The notes beneath the pieces are model-generated. The model was not told the DNA's origin. It made no database searches and saw only the letters and a program-made list of their open reading frames with translations. From Solobacterium sp. (GTDB taxonomy: Bacteria > Bacillota_I > Bacilli_A > Erysipelotrichales > Erysipelotrichaceae): 17,938 nucleotides of DNA. A program made the position numbers and the translations under genes. Shown here one piece after another: positions 1 through 7,948 of this stretch; position 1 is the first letter of the stretch, and each line of letters begins with the position of its first letter. The DNA lies in NCBI GenBank assembly GCA_016291725.1, contig JAEEYJ010000008.1, forward strand, positions 1 to 17,938, written 5' to 3'.

Positions 1-787
1 GCTTGTGCCCGTACAGGAAATCATCCGCTGCCGAAATATCCTCCACCAGATCCCGGATCTGCCGCCGGCTGGCCGCAAACGTAGCCAGCACCGCTGCGGA
101 GGATTCACCGCCCATGGGATGTCCCGCCTGCTTCAGCCCTTCGTGCAGAGCCACCACCATGCGGCACATCGACTCCGGATCCCCGTCATACAGGGACAGG
201 ATGTGGCTGATGGTCTGGATCGTGTTCCGGCCGGCATCCAGTGTATCCAGCAGGATGCTGTACATTTCCTCTGCTTTCCGGTGCATTACCGACGGGCTCT
301 CGCCCATGATGGCCATCAGTGCCGCAAACGCCATGTCTTCCTCCGATGTCAGGAATACGTGGGCATTGCCCATGGCCTCGAAGATCCGCAGGGTTCTTTC
401 GACGATGATGCCGTACTGCTCCGGGGGAACGATGTCCACGATGTTCATCGCGGCCAGTGCCGTTGTACCGTTGGTGAACCATCCCCTGCGCAGTGCCGCA
501 TGGACTTCGGAGAGATGGTCCAGCCATTCCTCCGGATCATCGCTCATGGCCATCTTGACACAGTAGACGTAGGATCCCAGTCCCCGCAGGCTGGAAAAGA
601 TGCCTTCATGGGCTTTCAGCAGCTCTTCGCAGTACTTGATCCGGTTGATGTCGAGGGGCCTGTGCCCCACGACGGAAATGCCTGCCGCCGCCATCCGGAC
701 CATATCATTGCCCCAGACGTTCTCTTTGGCCATAGCCGCATAATTGCGCACATACACATTGCATTCTGTTCTGACTTTCCGGATCAT
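1..787 (-). CDS. DUF4003 family protein, 3' end cut by window edge
   Basis: This reading frame stays open for 262 codons and runs off the left edge, so the C-terminus is missing. The start at 787 is chosen because AGGAGG lies a few bases upstream; an in-frame ATG at 808 is possible but has no ribosome site. The protein has no signal peptide or membrane segment and looks like a helical cytoplasmic protein. The stretch HVFLTSEEDMAFAALMA and the later region with GLKQAG and GGESSAAVLA resemble the DUF4003 family of Firmicutes, whose function is unknown. It lies 60 bp after the ROK kinase gene on the same strand, so it may be the last visible gene of the sugar operon, although a hairpin separates the two. 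The family assignment is from memory of the pattern and is moderately sure. Confidence 0.7.
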   Translation of the reverse strand, partial: MIRKVRTECNVYVRNYAAMAKENVWGNDMVRMAAAGISVVGHRPLDINRIKYCEELLKAHEGIFSSLRGLGSYVYCVKMAMSDDPEEWLDHLSEVHAALRRGWFTNGTTALAAMNIVDIVPPEQYGIIVERTLRIFEAMGNAHVFLTSEEDMAFAALMAIMGESPSVMHRKAEEMYSILLDTLDAGRNTIQTISHILSLYDGDPESMCRMVVALHEGLKQAGHPMGGESSAAVLATFAASRRQIRDLVEDISAADDFLYGHK

Positions 788-810
788 GACTGCCTCCTGT
801 TCCATCATAA

Positions 811-839
811 CATACCGCAGTGCAGAGCACCGCGGTATG
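811..839 (-). terminator. Hairpin between the ROK gene and the DUF4003 gene
   Basis: CATACCGC at 811-818 pairs with GCGGTATG at 832-839, and inside it GTGC (820-823) pairs with GCAC (827-830) around a 3-nt loop. Read as minus-strand RNA, the one mismatch (819 against 831) becomes a G-U pair, giving a 13-bp stem. No U-run follows, so this is not a standard intrinsic terminator. It may be an mRNA-processing or stability element, or a weak attenuator. Confidence 0.45.
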
Positions 840-847
840 CACAGATC

Positions 848-1753
848 CTATTGCATTTCGTAGAGATAATGATACAGCGCACCGATCATGTTCGCATCAT
901 TGCCGAAGCGGCAGGCCACGATCTCCGGAAGAGTATAGGGCATCAGCCCTTCATAGGACGCGTTCATGTCCTTCACAACGCGCCGGAGCGTATCCACCAG
1001 CACCGGCTGACGGGAGATCCCGCCGCCGATCGCAGCGCGCTGTACGTCCAGAATCGCCTGCAGCGAGATGATCCCTGCCGCAAGGCCGGTGCAGTAGTGC
1101 TCCAGCGCTGCCAGGGCAGCTTCCTCCCCGGCATTGATTCGCTCGAAGACAATGCGCCCGTTGAGCTCAGCCGGGTTTTTTCCGGAACGCTGGGCGTAGT
1201 CTTCAATGAGCATGCCGACACCGTTCTGCTGCGCCCATACATGTTCCATACTGAGCGGTTCATCCATTCTGGTGGAGATCACCGAGTATTCCCCGGCCGC
1301 GAATGTCGAGCCGCGGTACAGCTTTCCGTCGATGATCATTGCACCGCCGATGCCTGTACCGAGAACGATCACCATACCGTTGCGGATATCCTGCATCGTT
1401 CCTTTCCAGAGCTCTGCCAGCGCAGCTGCCTTGGCATCGTTTTCCACCGAGAACGGTACAGTTATGATTTCCTTCATCCGCTCCTTTAGATTGATCCCGC
1501 TGATGTACTCCAGTGCGCCGGAAGTATAGAAGTATCCTGTTGAAGAATCGATCCTTCCCGGGGCACTCATGGCCACTGCCTGGATCCCTCTGCCACTGAA
1601 CTGTGAACAGATGCCTTTGACCGTATCCAGGAAATGGTCCAGATTGTCCCTGGGGGTTATCGTCTCTCCCTGGACGGAGATTTCCGCGTTTTCATTCATT
1701 ACGGCGTATTTAATGTTGGTTCCGCCGACATCAATGGTCAGATAGTCACCCAT
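848..1753 (-). CDS. ROK family sugar kinase lacking the zinc motif
   Basis: This 301-residue protein has the ROK fold signatures: the N-terminal phosphate loop DVGGTNIKYAV (residues 8-18), the SAPGRID stretch (63-69), the catalytic-Asp motif ENDAKAA with D106, and LGTGIGG (131-137). ROK kinases phosphorylate hexoses or glucosides in the cytoplasm using ATP. The usual AGExGH element and following Cys cluster that bind structural zinc are absent: AGE at 153-155 is followed by YSVISTRM with no Cys or His ligand set. Zinc-free ROK members such as beta-glucoside kinase BglK exist, so activity is not excluded. GGAGG precedes the ATG by 4 nt, and the gene begins 15 bp after the transporter ATPase stop, so it probably acts on the imported sugar. 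The substrate cannot be read from sequence. Confidence 0.9.
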   Translation of the reverse strand: MGDYLTIDVGGTNIKYAVMNENAEISVQGETITPRDNLDHFLDTVKGICSQFSGRGIQAVAMSAPGRIDSSTGYFYTSGALEYISGINLKERMKEIITVPFSVENDAKAAALAELWKGTMQDIRNGMVIVLGTGIGGAMIIDGKLYRGSTFAAGEYSVISTRMDEPLSMEHVWAQQNGVGMLIEDYAQRSGKNPAELNGRIVFERINAGEEAALAALEHYCTGLAAGIISLQAILDVQRAAIGGGISRQPVLVDTLRRVVKDMNASYEGLMPYTLPEIVACRFGNDANMIGALYHYLYEMQ

Positions 1754-1768
1754 AGCGCCTCCAATGAA

Positions 1769-2932
1769 TCAGTATTCCAGATTCTTTTCGGTTGCCTTGG
1801 AGAACACATGGGCGTTACTGCCGTCGAAGCTCAGAGCGACTTCTGAACCGATGTAGTTTCCGCTGCCGCCTGTGCTCGGCACGATGATGATGACATCCTT
1901 GCCGTGCACGGTCAGATGCAGATGACGGGAGGAACCCATCAGTTCCGATACGGTAACCTTTCCGGCAATGCCTTTGTCCGCCAGCAGCAGATGCTCCGGG
2001 CGCACTCCGAGCGTGACGGCCTGCTCTTCCACATGATTGGCCTTCAGGCGCTCCTGCTTCTCGTCCGCCAGACGCACGGAGGCACCTTCGACATCCACCC
2101 AGTAATCCCCGTCACGCAGCTTCAGTTCCGCGTCGAAGAAATTCATCTGCGGCGTACCGATGAAGCCGGCGACGAACAGATTGCTCGGATGGTCGAAGAC
2201 TTCCTGCGGTGTAGCGATCTGCTGGATGTAGCCGTCCTTCATGACGACGATCCGGTCGCCCAGCGTCATCGCTTCCGTCTGGTCGTGCGTGACATAGATG
2301 AATGTGGTATTGATGCGCTCGCGCAGCTTGATGATCTCCGCCCGCATCTGGTTGCGCAGCTTCGCGTCCAGGTTGGAGAGCGGCTCATCCATCAGCAGTG
2401 CCTTGGGATGGCGCACGATTGCCCGTCCGATCGCTACACGCTGGCGCTGGCCGCCGGAGAGCTCCTTCGGCTTTCTGTCCAGGTAGTCCGTGATATCCAG
2501 GATCTCTGCGGCTTCCCTGACCTTGCGGTCGATCTCTTCCCGGGAAGCCTTCTGGATCTTCAGAGAGTAGGCCATATTCTGGTAGACCGTCATATGGGGA
2601 TACAGGGCATAGTTCTGGAAGACCATCGCAATGTCCCTGTCCTTCGGCGCAACATCGTTCATGTATTCCCCGTCGATGTACAGTTCACCGGAGGTGATCT
2701 CCTCCAGACCGGCTACCATCCGCAGTGTCGTGGATTTGCCGCAGCCCGAAGGACCGACGAGGACAATGAATTCCTTGTCGGCGATGTCCAGACTGAACTC
2801 CTGTACCGCAACAACACCCTCGTCCGTAATCTGCAGGTTTCCCGTACGGTGGCCGTTGACGTTCTTTTTGTTCTTGTTCCGCTCAATGACCGGATAGACC
2901 TTTTTGATATTGACAAGCTTTACTTCTGACAT
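1769..2932 (-). CDS. Carbohydrate ABC transporter ATP-binding protein, MsmK/UgpC/MalK class
   Basis: This 387-residue ATPase powers a sugar importer from the inner membrane face. The motifs are complete: Walker [10 protein letters not shown] (60-68), Q-loop Q106, signature LSGGQ (158-162), Walker B LLMDEP (179-184), D-loop NLD (187-189) and switch His H216. A C-terminal TOBE-type region from about residue 240 fits the MalK/UgpC class. An insert of roughly 20 residues (17-37, rich in Lys and Asn) lies between the first strand and the conserved AVQEF segment. I recall the same insert in other Firmicutes homologues, so it is not a defect. The gene follows the second permease by 12 bp. In many Firmicutes one such ATPase serves several importers and is unlinked; here it is in the operon. 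Confidence 0.95.
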   Translation of the reverse strand: MSEVKLVNIKKVYPVIERNKNKKNVNGHRTGNLQITDEGVVAVQEFSLDIADKEFIVLVGPSGCGKSTTLRMVAGLEEITSGELYIDGEYMNDVAPKDRDIAMVFQNYALYPHMTVYQNMAYSLKIQKASREEIDRKVREAAEILDITDYLDRKPKELSGGQRQRVAIGRAIVRHPKALLMDEPLSNLDAKLRNQMRAEIIKLRERINTTFIYVTHDQTEAMTLGDRIVVMKDGYIQQIATPQEVFDHPSNLFVAGFIGTPQMNFFDAELKLRDGDYWVDVEGASVRLADEKQERLKANHVEEQAVTLGVRPEHLLLADKGIAGKVTVSELMGSSRHLHLTVHGKDVIIIVPSTGGSGNYIGSEVALSFDGSNAHVFSKATEKNLEY

Positions 2933-2944
2933 CTTTCTGTACCT

Positions 2945-3817
2945 TTATCCTTTCACACTGCCGGAAGTCACACCCTTGATGATGGACTTCGACAGGACTG
3001 CGTAGACGAGCATGACCGGCAGGATCGCCAGCAGGATGAACATGAACACCTTGCCCATGTCGAACTTGGAGTAGTCCGCTGATCGCAGCATGGCGATCAT
3101 GATCGGCACGGTGCGCTTCTCCGGTTTCGTCAGCAGCAATGACGGCATGAAGTAGTTGTTCCAGGAGCTGACAAAGGAGAAGATCATCTGTACAGCCACG
3201 GCCGGCTTCATGATCGGCAGAACCACTTCATTGAAGATCCGGAACTCGCTGGAGCCGTCGATCCGGGCTGCTTCCACCATCTCCAGCGGAAGCACGCTTT
3301 CCAGGTACTGCTTCATGTAGAAGAAGACCACAGGCGCTGCCATGCCCGGCAGGATCAGCAGCCATAGTTTGTTCGTCAGACCGAACTTATAGGCCAGCTG
3401 GATAAAGCCGACAGCAGATACCTGAGCAGGGATCATCATGATGGCCATGATGAAGGTGAAGATCGCCCGTTTGAAGCGGAACTCATAGACATGGATTCCG
3501 TACGCCGTCAGTGCAGAGAAGTAGGTCGTGATCAATGCACTGGACATAGCAACGATGAAGCTGTTGACCATGCCGCGGGGAATATTGGTGGAAGCGTCAT
3601 TCCAGGCATTGTGCAGGTTCTCCAGGAAGTGTCCGCCCCACTTCAGGCTGAAGGCGCCCTGAAGCTGTGAATTGGACTTCGAGGACATCAGCAGCAGCAT
3701 GACAAAGAAGAACAGGCACATGGCCACAAGGATGCCGATGAAGAGATAGGCAAGCACGCGCAGAATGAACAGCTGTGCTTTCGCTTTCCGGCTTCTTGAA
3801 CTGTTTGCTATTGTCAT
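2945..3817 (-). CDS. Carbohydrate ABC transporter permease, MalG-like subunit
   Basis: This membrane protein of 290 residues has about six hydrophobic segments and the cytoplasmic EAA loop EAARIDG (residues 182-188), followed by LP, which docks to the ATPase. These are marks of the second permease of CUT1 sugar importers. The start at 3817 is preferred over an in-frame ATG at 3850: GAGGTG lies a few bases upstream of 3817, and the longer start would overlap the preceding permease gene by 23 bp. With the shorter start the gap to that gene is 10 bp. The N-terminus is basic (SRSRKAKAQ) before the first helix, as expected for the cytoplasmic side. It pairs with the permease encoded just upstream. 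Confidence 0.94.
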   Translation of the reverse strand: MTIANSSRSRKAKAQLFILRVLAYLFIGILVAMCLFFFVMLLLMSSKSNSQLQGAFSLKWGGHFLENLHNAWNDASTNIPRGMVNSFIVAMSSALITTYFSALTAYGIHVYEFRFKRAIFTFIMAIMMIPAQVSAVGFIQLAYKFGLTNKLWLLILPGMAAPVVFFYMKQYLESVLPLEMVEAARIDGSSEFRIFNEVVLPIMKPAVAVQMIFSFVSSWNNYFMPSLLLTKPEKRTVPIMIAMLRSADYSKFDMGKVFMFILLAILPVMLVYAVLSKSIIKGVTSGSVKG

Positions 3818-3827
3818 ATCCGGCACC

Positions 3828-4769
3828 TCAATCCTTGTACTGTTTAGCAAGCATTCTGTAGACGATCGTGCTCAGTATGCCTGTAATGATGAACAGCAGC
3901 ACGGAGACCGCGCCTGCCCTTCCGTAATTCTTGGATCCGGACAGGAAGTTGTTCAGCATCATGATTACGGTTGTGGAAGTCAGGTTCGGTGTACCTCTGC
4001 CGTTGGTCAGGACCTGCGGTACATCGAACATCTGGATGCCGCCGATCAGGGAAGTGATCAGGGCATAGGACAGAATCGGCATCAGCAGCGGCAGCGTGAT
4101 GTCGAAGAAGACCTGGATGGAATTCGATCCATCGATCTCCGCCGATTCGAACAGGCTCTGGTCAATGCCCATGATGCCTGCCATGAGCACGATGGTGGTG
4201 TTGCCGAACCACATCAGGAAGTTCAGCAGCGCAATCAGCGATCTTACGGACACCTTTACCGTCAGGAAGTCGAATGATTGTTCGATGATTCCCGACGCTA
4301 CCAGATACTTGTTGATCGGCCCGACTTTGGAGAACAGTGCGAAGATCAGCATGGAGAACGCTGATGCCATGATCAGGTTCGGCATGTAGATGATGGCCTT
4401 GGCCAGTCCCTGCCCTTTGATGTTCAGCCGTGCACTGGTGAAGATGACCGCCAGCATCAGCGCGATCAGGAACTGCGGTACAGCGCCCAGGATCCAGAGG
4501 GCCATGGTATTGCCGAAGTATTTCAGTATGTCAATGGTTCCGGACTGCCCCGGCGACAGCAGTGCTTTGTAGTTGCCGAGTCCGACGAAGTTCGGACCGA
4601 TCTGCTGCAGACCGTTCATGTAGTTTTCAAAGAAGCTGTTGTATATCGTAAGCAGCTGGGGAACCAGCGTGAACAGAATGTATGAAACGAAGAACGGGAT
4701 GATGAAGATGTATGCCCATTTGGCATAGCTGACCGTCTTCCTGTGCTTGATTCTGCGGGATTCCGCCAT
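3828..4769 (-). CDS. Carbohydrate ABC transporter permease, MalF/UgpA-like subunit
   Basis: This 313-residue membrane protein has about six hydrophobic segments and the EAA-type loop ESAEIDG (residues 208-214), followed by TLPLLMP. It is the first permease of a CUT1 sugar importer and forms the channel with the MalG-like subunit downstream. GGAGGG sits 6 nt before the ATG, one of the better ribosome sites in the operon. It lies 77 bp after the binding-protein gene, and a strong hairpin occupies that gap. Confidence 0.94.
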   Translation of the reverse strand: MAESRRIKHRKTVSYAKWAYIFIIPFFVSYILFTLVPQLLTIYNSFFENYMNGLQQIGPNFVGLGNYKALLSPGQSGTIDILKYFGNTMALWILGAVPQFLIALMLAVIFTSARLNIKGQGLAKAIIYMPNLIMASAFSMLIFALFSKVGPINKYLVASGIIEQSFDFLTVKVSVRSLIALLNFLMWFGNTTIVLMAGIMGIDQSLFESAEIDGSNSIQVFFDITLPLLMPILSYALITSLIGGIQMFDVPQVLTNGRGTPNLTSTTVIMMLNNFLSGSKNYGRAGAVSVLLFIITGILSTIVYRMLAKQYKD

Positions 4770-4799
4770 GGTTTACCCTCCTTTCCTGTCTTAAGAAAA

Positions 4800-4827
4800 C
4801 TGTGGCAGAGCAAGCGCCCTGCCACAG
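4800..4827 (-). terminator. Hairpin attenuator between binding-protein and permease genes
   Basis: On the minus strand CTGTGGCAG (4819-4827) pairs with CTGCCACAG (4800-4808). Three more inner pairs, one a G-U wobble, extend the stem to 12 bp around a GCTT loop, and TTTTCTT follows. It has the form of an intrinsic terminator, but the next operon gene starts 30 bp later with no obvious promoter between. A partial terminator and 3' mRNA shield for the binding-protein transcript is the likely role. Confidence 0.75.
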
Positions 4828-4846
4828 TCATGTCTGTGTTCAGATC

Positions 4847-6172
4847 CTATTCCGGAGTATGAACTGCAGGATATTTTTCGTTGAGGAACGTGTAGAAGTT
4901 CGCCATTGCGGTTTCTTTGTCAACTTCGCCCTTCAGATACTCGGAGAACTTGTCCTGGAGACCTTCGTTGCAGAGCTGATCATAGATCGTGTGGTTGCGG
5001 AACGTAATGTTGTCAGCCATTGCGTTGAATACCGCTGTATCGTTCTGGCCATCGAGGTACGGGTTGCCGAAGTCAGGATCATCCGCAAACTTCTGGTTGA
5101 CCTTCTTGTTGTTGGTGAACTGTGCTTCGTTCGCGATCAGAGCGGTAACGACTTCTTCATTGTTGATGAATGTATCCATCACATCCGCCAGCATGGTCGG
5201 GTTATCGGAGCCTGTCGCTGCAAGCAGCCATGTGCCGCCCCAGAAGTAAGCCTGCGGTCCTGCGATCAGTGCCCAGTCACCGACGGTGTCTGTGCCTTCC
5301 TTCACTGCGTCTTCGCCGAATGCCGGACCCATGCAGAAGTTGTAGTACCATGCCGGACCGAAGTAGCAGAACGCCTTGCCGTCCTTGCCCATTTCAGCGG
5401 TTGTTTCAGCATCCCATACACCGGATGTCAGTGTATAGCCGTTCTCGATGAACTTTTCTGCCTGATCCATCCATGTCTGGATTGCCGGGTCGATGACCAG
5501 GTTGTTGTCTGCGTCAACCCATGCACTCTCTGTATTGTTGGAGAAGACACGGAAGGTCTCGGCGAAGGAAGCGGTCATCAGGTAGCCGGCGTCCTTCATC
5601 TTCGCAGCGACTTCGTCGAACTTGTCCCAGTCGCTGACCATTGCCTGGATCTCTTCAGGATCGGATGTGCCGAGGACGGCTTCAGCGATGGACTTGCGGT
5701 ACAGCATGCCTGCCGGGCAGCACTGGAAGGAGACACCCTTCACGACACCGTTGGCGTCGGAAGCGGCTTCCACCGTGTACGGATAGGTATTGGAGAAGTT
5801 GGTTACACCCAGCTGCTTGATGTCCTGTGTGTAGTCCGTGTTCGTGTACTTGACGATGTAGTCGGACTCAGCCAGGAACATGTCGATCTTATCATCGGCT
5901 GAAGCGCTGTCCTGGTTCAGGAGAGCCAGGTCCAGAGCATCCTGGTACTGACCGTTGTCACTCGGTACGATCGTCCATACTACTTCGACTCCCTCCGGAA
6001 CCGTGTAGTACTTCTCGAAGAAGCCCTTGAACTCTTCGTTCCATGCGTAGATGTGGAAGACCTTTCCTTCTCCGCCTTCCTCTACGGGTTCTTCGGCAGG
6101 TTTTTCACCCTGGCATCCCGCAAGTGCGAGCACCATAGGTACTGTCAACAGTGCGCTCAATAACTTTTTCAT
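4847..6172 (-). CDS. Extracellular sugar-binding lipoprotein of the ABC importer
   Basis: This 441-residue protein starts with a lipoprotein signal: a basic MKK, a hydrophobic core and the lipobox LAGC with the lipidated Cys at residue 20. An acidic Glu/Pro-rich linker then leads into a fold typical of CUT1 solute-binding proteins, with aromatic stretches such as FGPAWYYNF and AYFWGGTW. It would sit on the outer face of the membrane and deliver a sugar to the two permeases. The ATG at 6172 is chosen because AGGAGG lies 6 nt upstream and because it puts the signal peptide at the N-terminus; the longer frame to 6193 adds seven mostly acidic residues that would spoil the signal. The ligand is probably an oligosaccharide or glycoside by class, but it cannot be read from sequence. 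Confidence 0.95.
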   Translation of the reverse strand: MKKLLSALLTVPMVLALAGCQGEKPAEEPVEEGGEGKVFHIYAWNEEFKGFFEKYYTVPEGVEVVWTIVPSDNGQYQDALDLALLNQDSASADDKIDMFLAESDYIVKYTNTDYTQDIKQLGVTNFSNTYPYTVEAASDANGVVKGVSFQCCPAGMLYRKSIAEAVLGTSDPEEIQAMVSDWDKFDEVAAKMKDAGYLMTASFAETFRVFSNNTESAWVDADNNLVIDPAIQTWMDQAEKFIENGYTLTSGVWDAETTAEMGKDGKAFCYFGPAWYYNFCMGPAFGEDAVKEGTDTVGDWALIAGPQAYFWGGTWLLAATGSDNPTMLADVMDTFINNEEVVTALIANEAQFTNNKKVNQKFADDPDFGNPYLDGQNDTAVFNAMADNITFRNHTIYDQLCNEGLQDKFSEYLKGEVDKETAMANFYTFLNEKYPAVHTPE

Positions 6173-6219
6173 TTCTTCCTCCTCTATTATCAAGCTTTCC
6201 GCTTAGTTTCCTTTCTTCT

Positions 6220-7218
6220 TTACAGCTGCTTTACGGTATTCCCTTCCAGCAGGGATCCGATCACAACCGTGTAGTCGTTGGTTCTGGTACCGTTCTCGAT
6301 CTCTTCCACCAGTTTCCGGCAGGCAGCCGATCCCAGTGCCTCGGTATTCTGCGCGTAGGTCGTCAGTCCGCTCAGCCTCGCCAGACGGATTCCGTCGTAG
6401 CCCATGACCGAGACATCTTCCGGAATCCGCAGTCCTGCTTCATTGAGCACTCTTGCGGCACCGAGGAACGAGTAATCGTCCGGGAAGATGATGCAGGACG
6501 GCAGATCCCCTTTGGCCAGGATCTCCTTCGTTCTCTCTGCACACATCTCCATGTCGTGGTAGTTGCTTTCGAGGACGTAGTCCGGATCCACTTCGATCTC
6601 CAGTTCCCGGCAGGCCCGGTAGAAGCCCATAACCCGGTCCCGGGTAACGTCGGTCATTTCACCGTGGATGAACGCCAGCTTCCGGTGGCCTTTGCTGTAG
6701 GCATACTGGACCAGTTCCTGCAGGCCGCGGGTGTTGTCCGAGATGACAGCCGGGCACTTGCCGCTGATGTAGTCGATGACGACCACCGGCAGATCCGATT
6801 CCATCAGTTCCCGGATTTCCGGATCATTGAAGTCCGCGGAGATGATGCCCACCCCGTCGAAGCCCCGGTATTCGCAGTGCTTCAGATAGGTCGATTCCTG
6901 TCCGGCGATCGAGTGGGAGATGAACGTAATGTCGTATCCCCTCTGCTCGGCTTCCTTCTTGAAGCTCTCCAGAATGTTGGAGAAGTATTCATGGGACAGA
7001 CCGGCATCGGTACGGTCCACGAACAGTACACCGATGTTGTAGGAGCGGCTGGTCTTCATGGCGCGCGCGGCTGCGTTGAGCGTATAGCCCATTTCCTGCG
7101 CTGTCTTCAGGATGAACTGCTTCGTCGCTTCCGAGATATCACCCTTGTCATTCAGCGCTTTGGATACGGTTGCGACCGACACACCGCACTTTTCAGCGAT
7201 TTCCTTCATTGAGATCAT
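6220..7218 (-). CDS. LacI family transcriptional regulator of the sugar operon
   Basis: This protein of 332 residues has an N-terminal LacI helix-turn-helix (MKEIAEKCGVSVATVSKALN, residues 4-23), a hinge-helix segment near 45-58 and a periplasmic-binding-protein-like effector domain ending in SLLEGNTV. The frame opens at 7287, but that start lies upstream of the proposed transcription start. ATG 7218 is preferred because it lies 13 nt after TAGGAG; ATG 7209 is an alternative. It is the first gene of the operon, 47 bp before the binding-protein gene, with no promoter seen in that gap. Two matching operator-like sites flank its promoter, so it most likely represses itself and the whole transport operon until a sugar binds. 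Confidence 0.93.
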   Translation of the reverse strand: MISMKEIAEKCGVSVATVSKALNDKGDISEATKQFILKTAQEMGYTLNAAARAMKTSRSYNIGVLFVDRTDAGLSHEYFSNILESFKKEAEQRGYDITFISHSIAGQESTYLKHCEYRGFDGVGIISADFNDPEIRELMESDLPVVVIDYISGKCPAVISDNTRGLQELVQYAYSKGHRKLAFIHGEMTDVTRDRVMGFYRACRELEIEVDPDYVLESNYHDMEMCAERTKEILAKGDLPSCIIFPDDYSFLGAARVLNEAGLRIPEDVSVMGYDGIRLARLSGLTTYAQNTEALGSAACRKLVEEIENGTRTNDYTVVIGSLLEGNTVKQL

Positions 7219-7237
7219 GGATTGTCCGTTTCTCCTA

Positions 7238-7250
7238 CTTAATCGTTTTC
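7238..7250. promoter_or_regulatory. Proximal operator O1 for the LacI-family regulator
   Basis: CTTAATCGTTTTC here is the exact reverse complement of the site at 7298-7310. It has the central CG with AT-rich flanks seen in LacI-family operators. It begins just after the predicted transcription start (about 7252) and ends just before the ribosome site, so a bound repressor would block the polymerase. A CcpA-type protein, also of the LacI family, is an alternative ligand. Confidence 0.7.
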
Positions 7251-7258
7251 GTAATTTC

Positions 7259-7287
7259 AATATAAACATATTCGAGCGATAATGCAA
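7259..7287 (-). promoter_or_regulatory. Promoter of the lacI-transport operon
   Basis: On the minus strand TTGCAT (7282-7287) and TATATT (7259-7264) are separated by 17 bp. The -10 box matches the consensus at 5 of 6 positions; the -35 box matches only at its first three bases. Transcription would start near 7252. The promoter lies between two identical inverted operator copies. Confidence 0.7.
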
Positions 7288-7297
7288 TACCTTTTTT

Positions 7298-7310
7298 GAA
7301 AACGATTAAG
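7298..7310. promoter_or_regulatory. Distal operator O2 for the LacI-family regulator
   Basis: GAAAACGATTAAG lies 10 bp upstream of the -35 box, as an exact inverted copy of the proximal site, with a centre-to-centre distance of 60 bp. With the preceding TT it also matches most of the CcpA cre consensus (TTGAAAACGATTA), so catabolite control through this site is a second possibility. Confidence 0.65.
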
Positions 7311-7354
7311 TTTTTTGCGAAAAAGAAAAGCACAGTCCTTTCCGGGCACTGTGC
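7311..7354 (-). terminator. Intrinsic terminator after the DUF3237 gene
   Basis: On the minus strand a stem of GCACAGT against ACTGTGC (7330-7336 with 7348-7354), plus two inner GC pairs, is followed by TTTTCTTTTT. It closes the tRNA-Gly/DUF3237 unit, and its T-run ends right at the distal operator of the next operon. Confidence 0.8.
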
Positions 7355-7362
7355 CTGTTCTG

Positions 7363-7824
7363 TCATTCGATGATCCAGTAGCTGATCCGTACCGTATCGG
7401 GCTCTCTTACAGCCCGGCAGAAGAATACGTGGTTCTCCAGCCAGCGCAGAGAATCGCTGTATGCCTCAAAGGCCGGTACGGTTGCGAAGTAGTACAGTGC
7501 CGGGTCGACGAACTCTCCCCGCAGTACCTGCGGTACATATTCGTCCGGCACGGTGCGCATGCCGTTGTTTTCGATGTAGAACGATGTGCCGTCGTCCAGC
7601 TTCACCGCATAGCGGGCGGACAGTTCGCATTTGCCGTCCGGACGGATTACCTGGGAATCCACACCGCCCGGCAGAACCACCCCTCTCAGGGGATTGCCGC
7701 AGATGTCCGTGCCTTCCAGCGTTCCGGTGCCGATGGGGATCAGCTGTCTTCTTCCGTTCTTTCCGTCCTGGCCGACCACGATCGGCTTTTCAACGGATAC
7801 AGTGATGGTAAACAATTCTCTCAC
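7363..7824 (-). CDS. DUF3237 (UPF0311) family protein
   Basis: This 153-residue protein matches the DUF3237 family pattern: GRRQLIPI (residues 24-31), LPGGVDSQVIRPDG (51-64) and ARYAVKLDDG (70-79), in the usual order and at the family's usual length. It has no signal peptide; the function of the family is not established, although some members are suspected to be small-molecule enzymes or binding proteins. The start is a GTG at 7824 with AGGAGG 9 nt upstream. The longer frame from 7872 would run into the 3' end of the tRNA-Gly gene and is unlikely. No separate promoter was seen, so it may be transcribed with the tRNA. Confidence 0.85.
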   Translation of the reverse strand: MRELFTITVSVEKPIVVGQDGKNGRRQLIPIGTGTLEGTDICGNPLRGVVLPGGVDSQVIRPDGKCELSARYAVKLDDGTSFYIENNGMRTVPDEYVPQVLRGEFVDPALYYFATVPAFEAYSDSLRWLENHVFFCRAVREPDTVRISYWIIE

Positions 7825-7867
7825 AGTACGCTTCCTCCTCAATGCAATGCCGTACGGTACAAAAAAG

Positions 7868-7938
7868 AGCACCAGACGGGAATCGAACCCGCGTGTTCAG
7901 CTTGGGAAGCTGACATTCTGCCATTGAACTACTGGTGC
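7868..7938 (-). tRNA. tRNA-Gly (anticodon CCC)
   Basis: The acceptor stem GCACCAG (7932-7938) pairs with CTGGTGC (7869-7875 on the minus strand). The T-arm carries GGTTCGATTCC, and the anticodon arm has CAGC and GCTG around the loop TTCCCAA, giving anticodon CCC, which reads GGG. The length is 71 nt. The 3' CCA is not encoded: the discriminator T is followed by CTTTTTT, so CCA must be added enzymatically, unlike the two tRNAs at the other end of the window. Confidence 0.95.
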
Positions 7939-7948
7939 GTGCATTCCT

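Noticed and set aside
5..1489. 494-residue open frame on the plus strand
   Set aside because: It is antisense to both the DUF4003 and ROK genes and crosses their intergenic hairpin; no domain is visible.
6173..6219. Possible separate promoter for the binding-protein gene
   Set aside because: The 47-bp gap has an AGGAGG site but no credible -35/-10 pair and no operator copy, so co-transcription with lacI is favoured.
7238..7310. Paired 13-mers considered as a transposon or site-specific recombination end pair
   Set aside because: The 47 bp between them is a promoter, not a gene, no target duplication is visible, and a LacI-family gene is adjacent, so operators explain them better.
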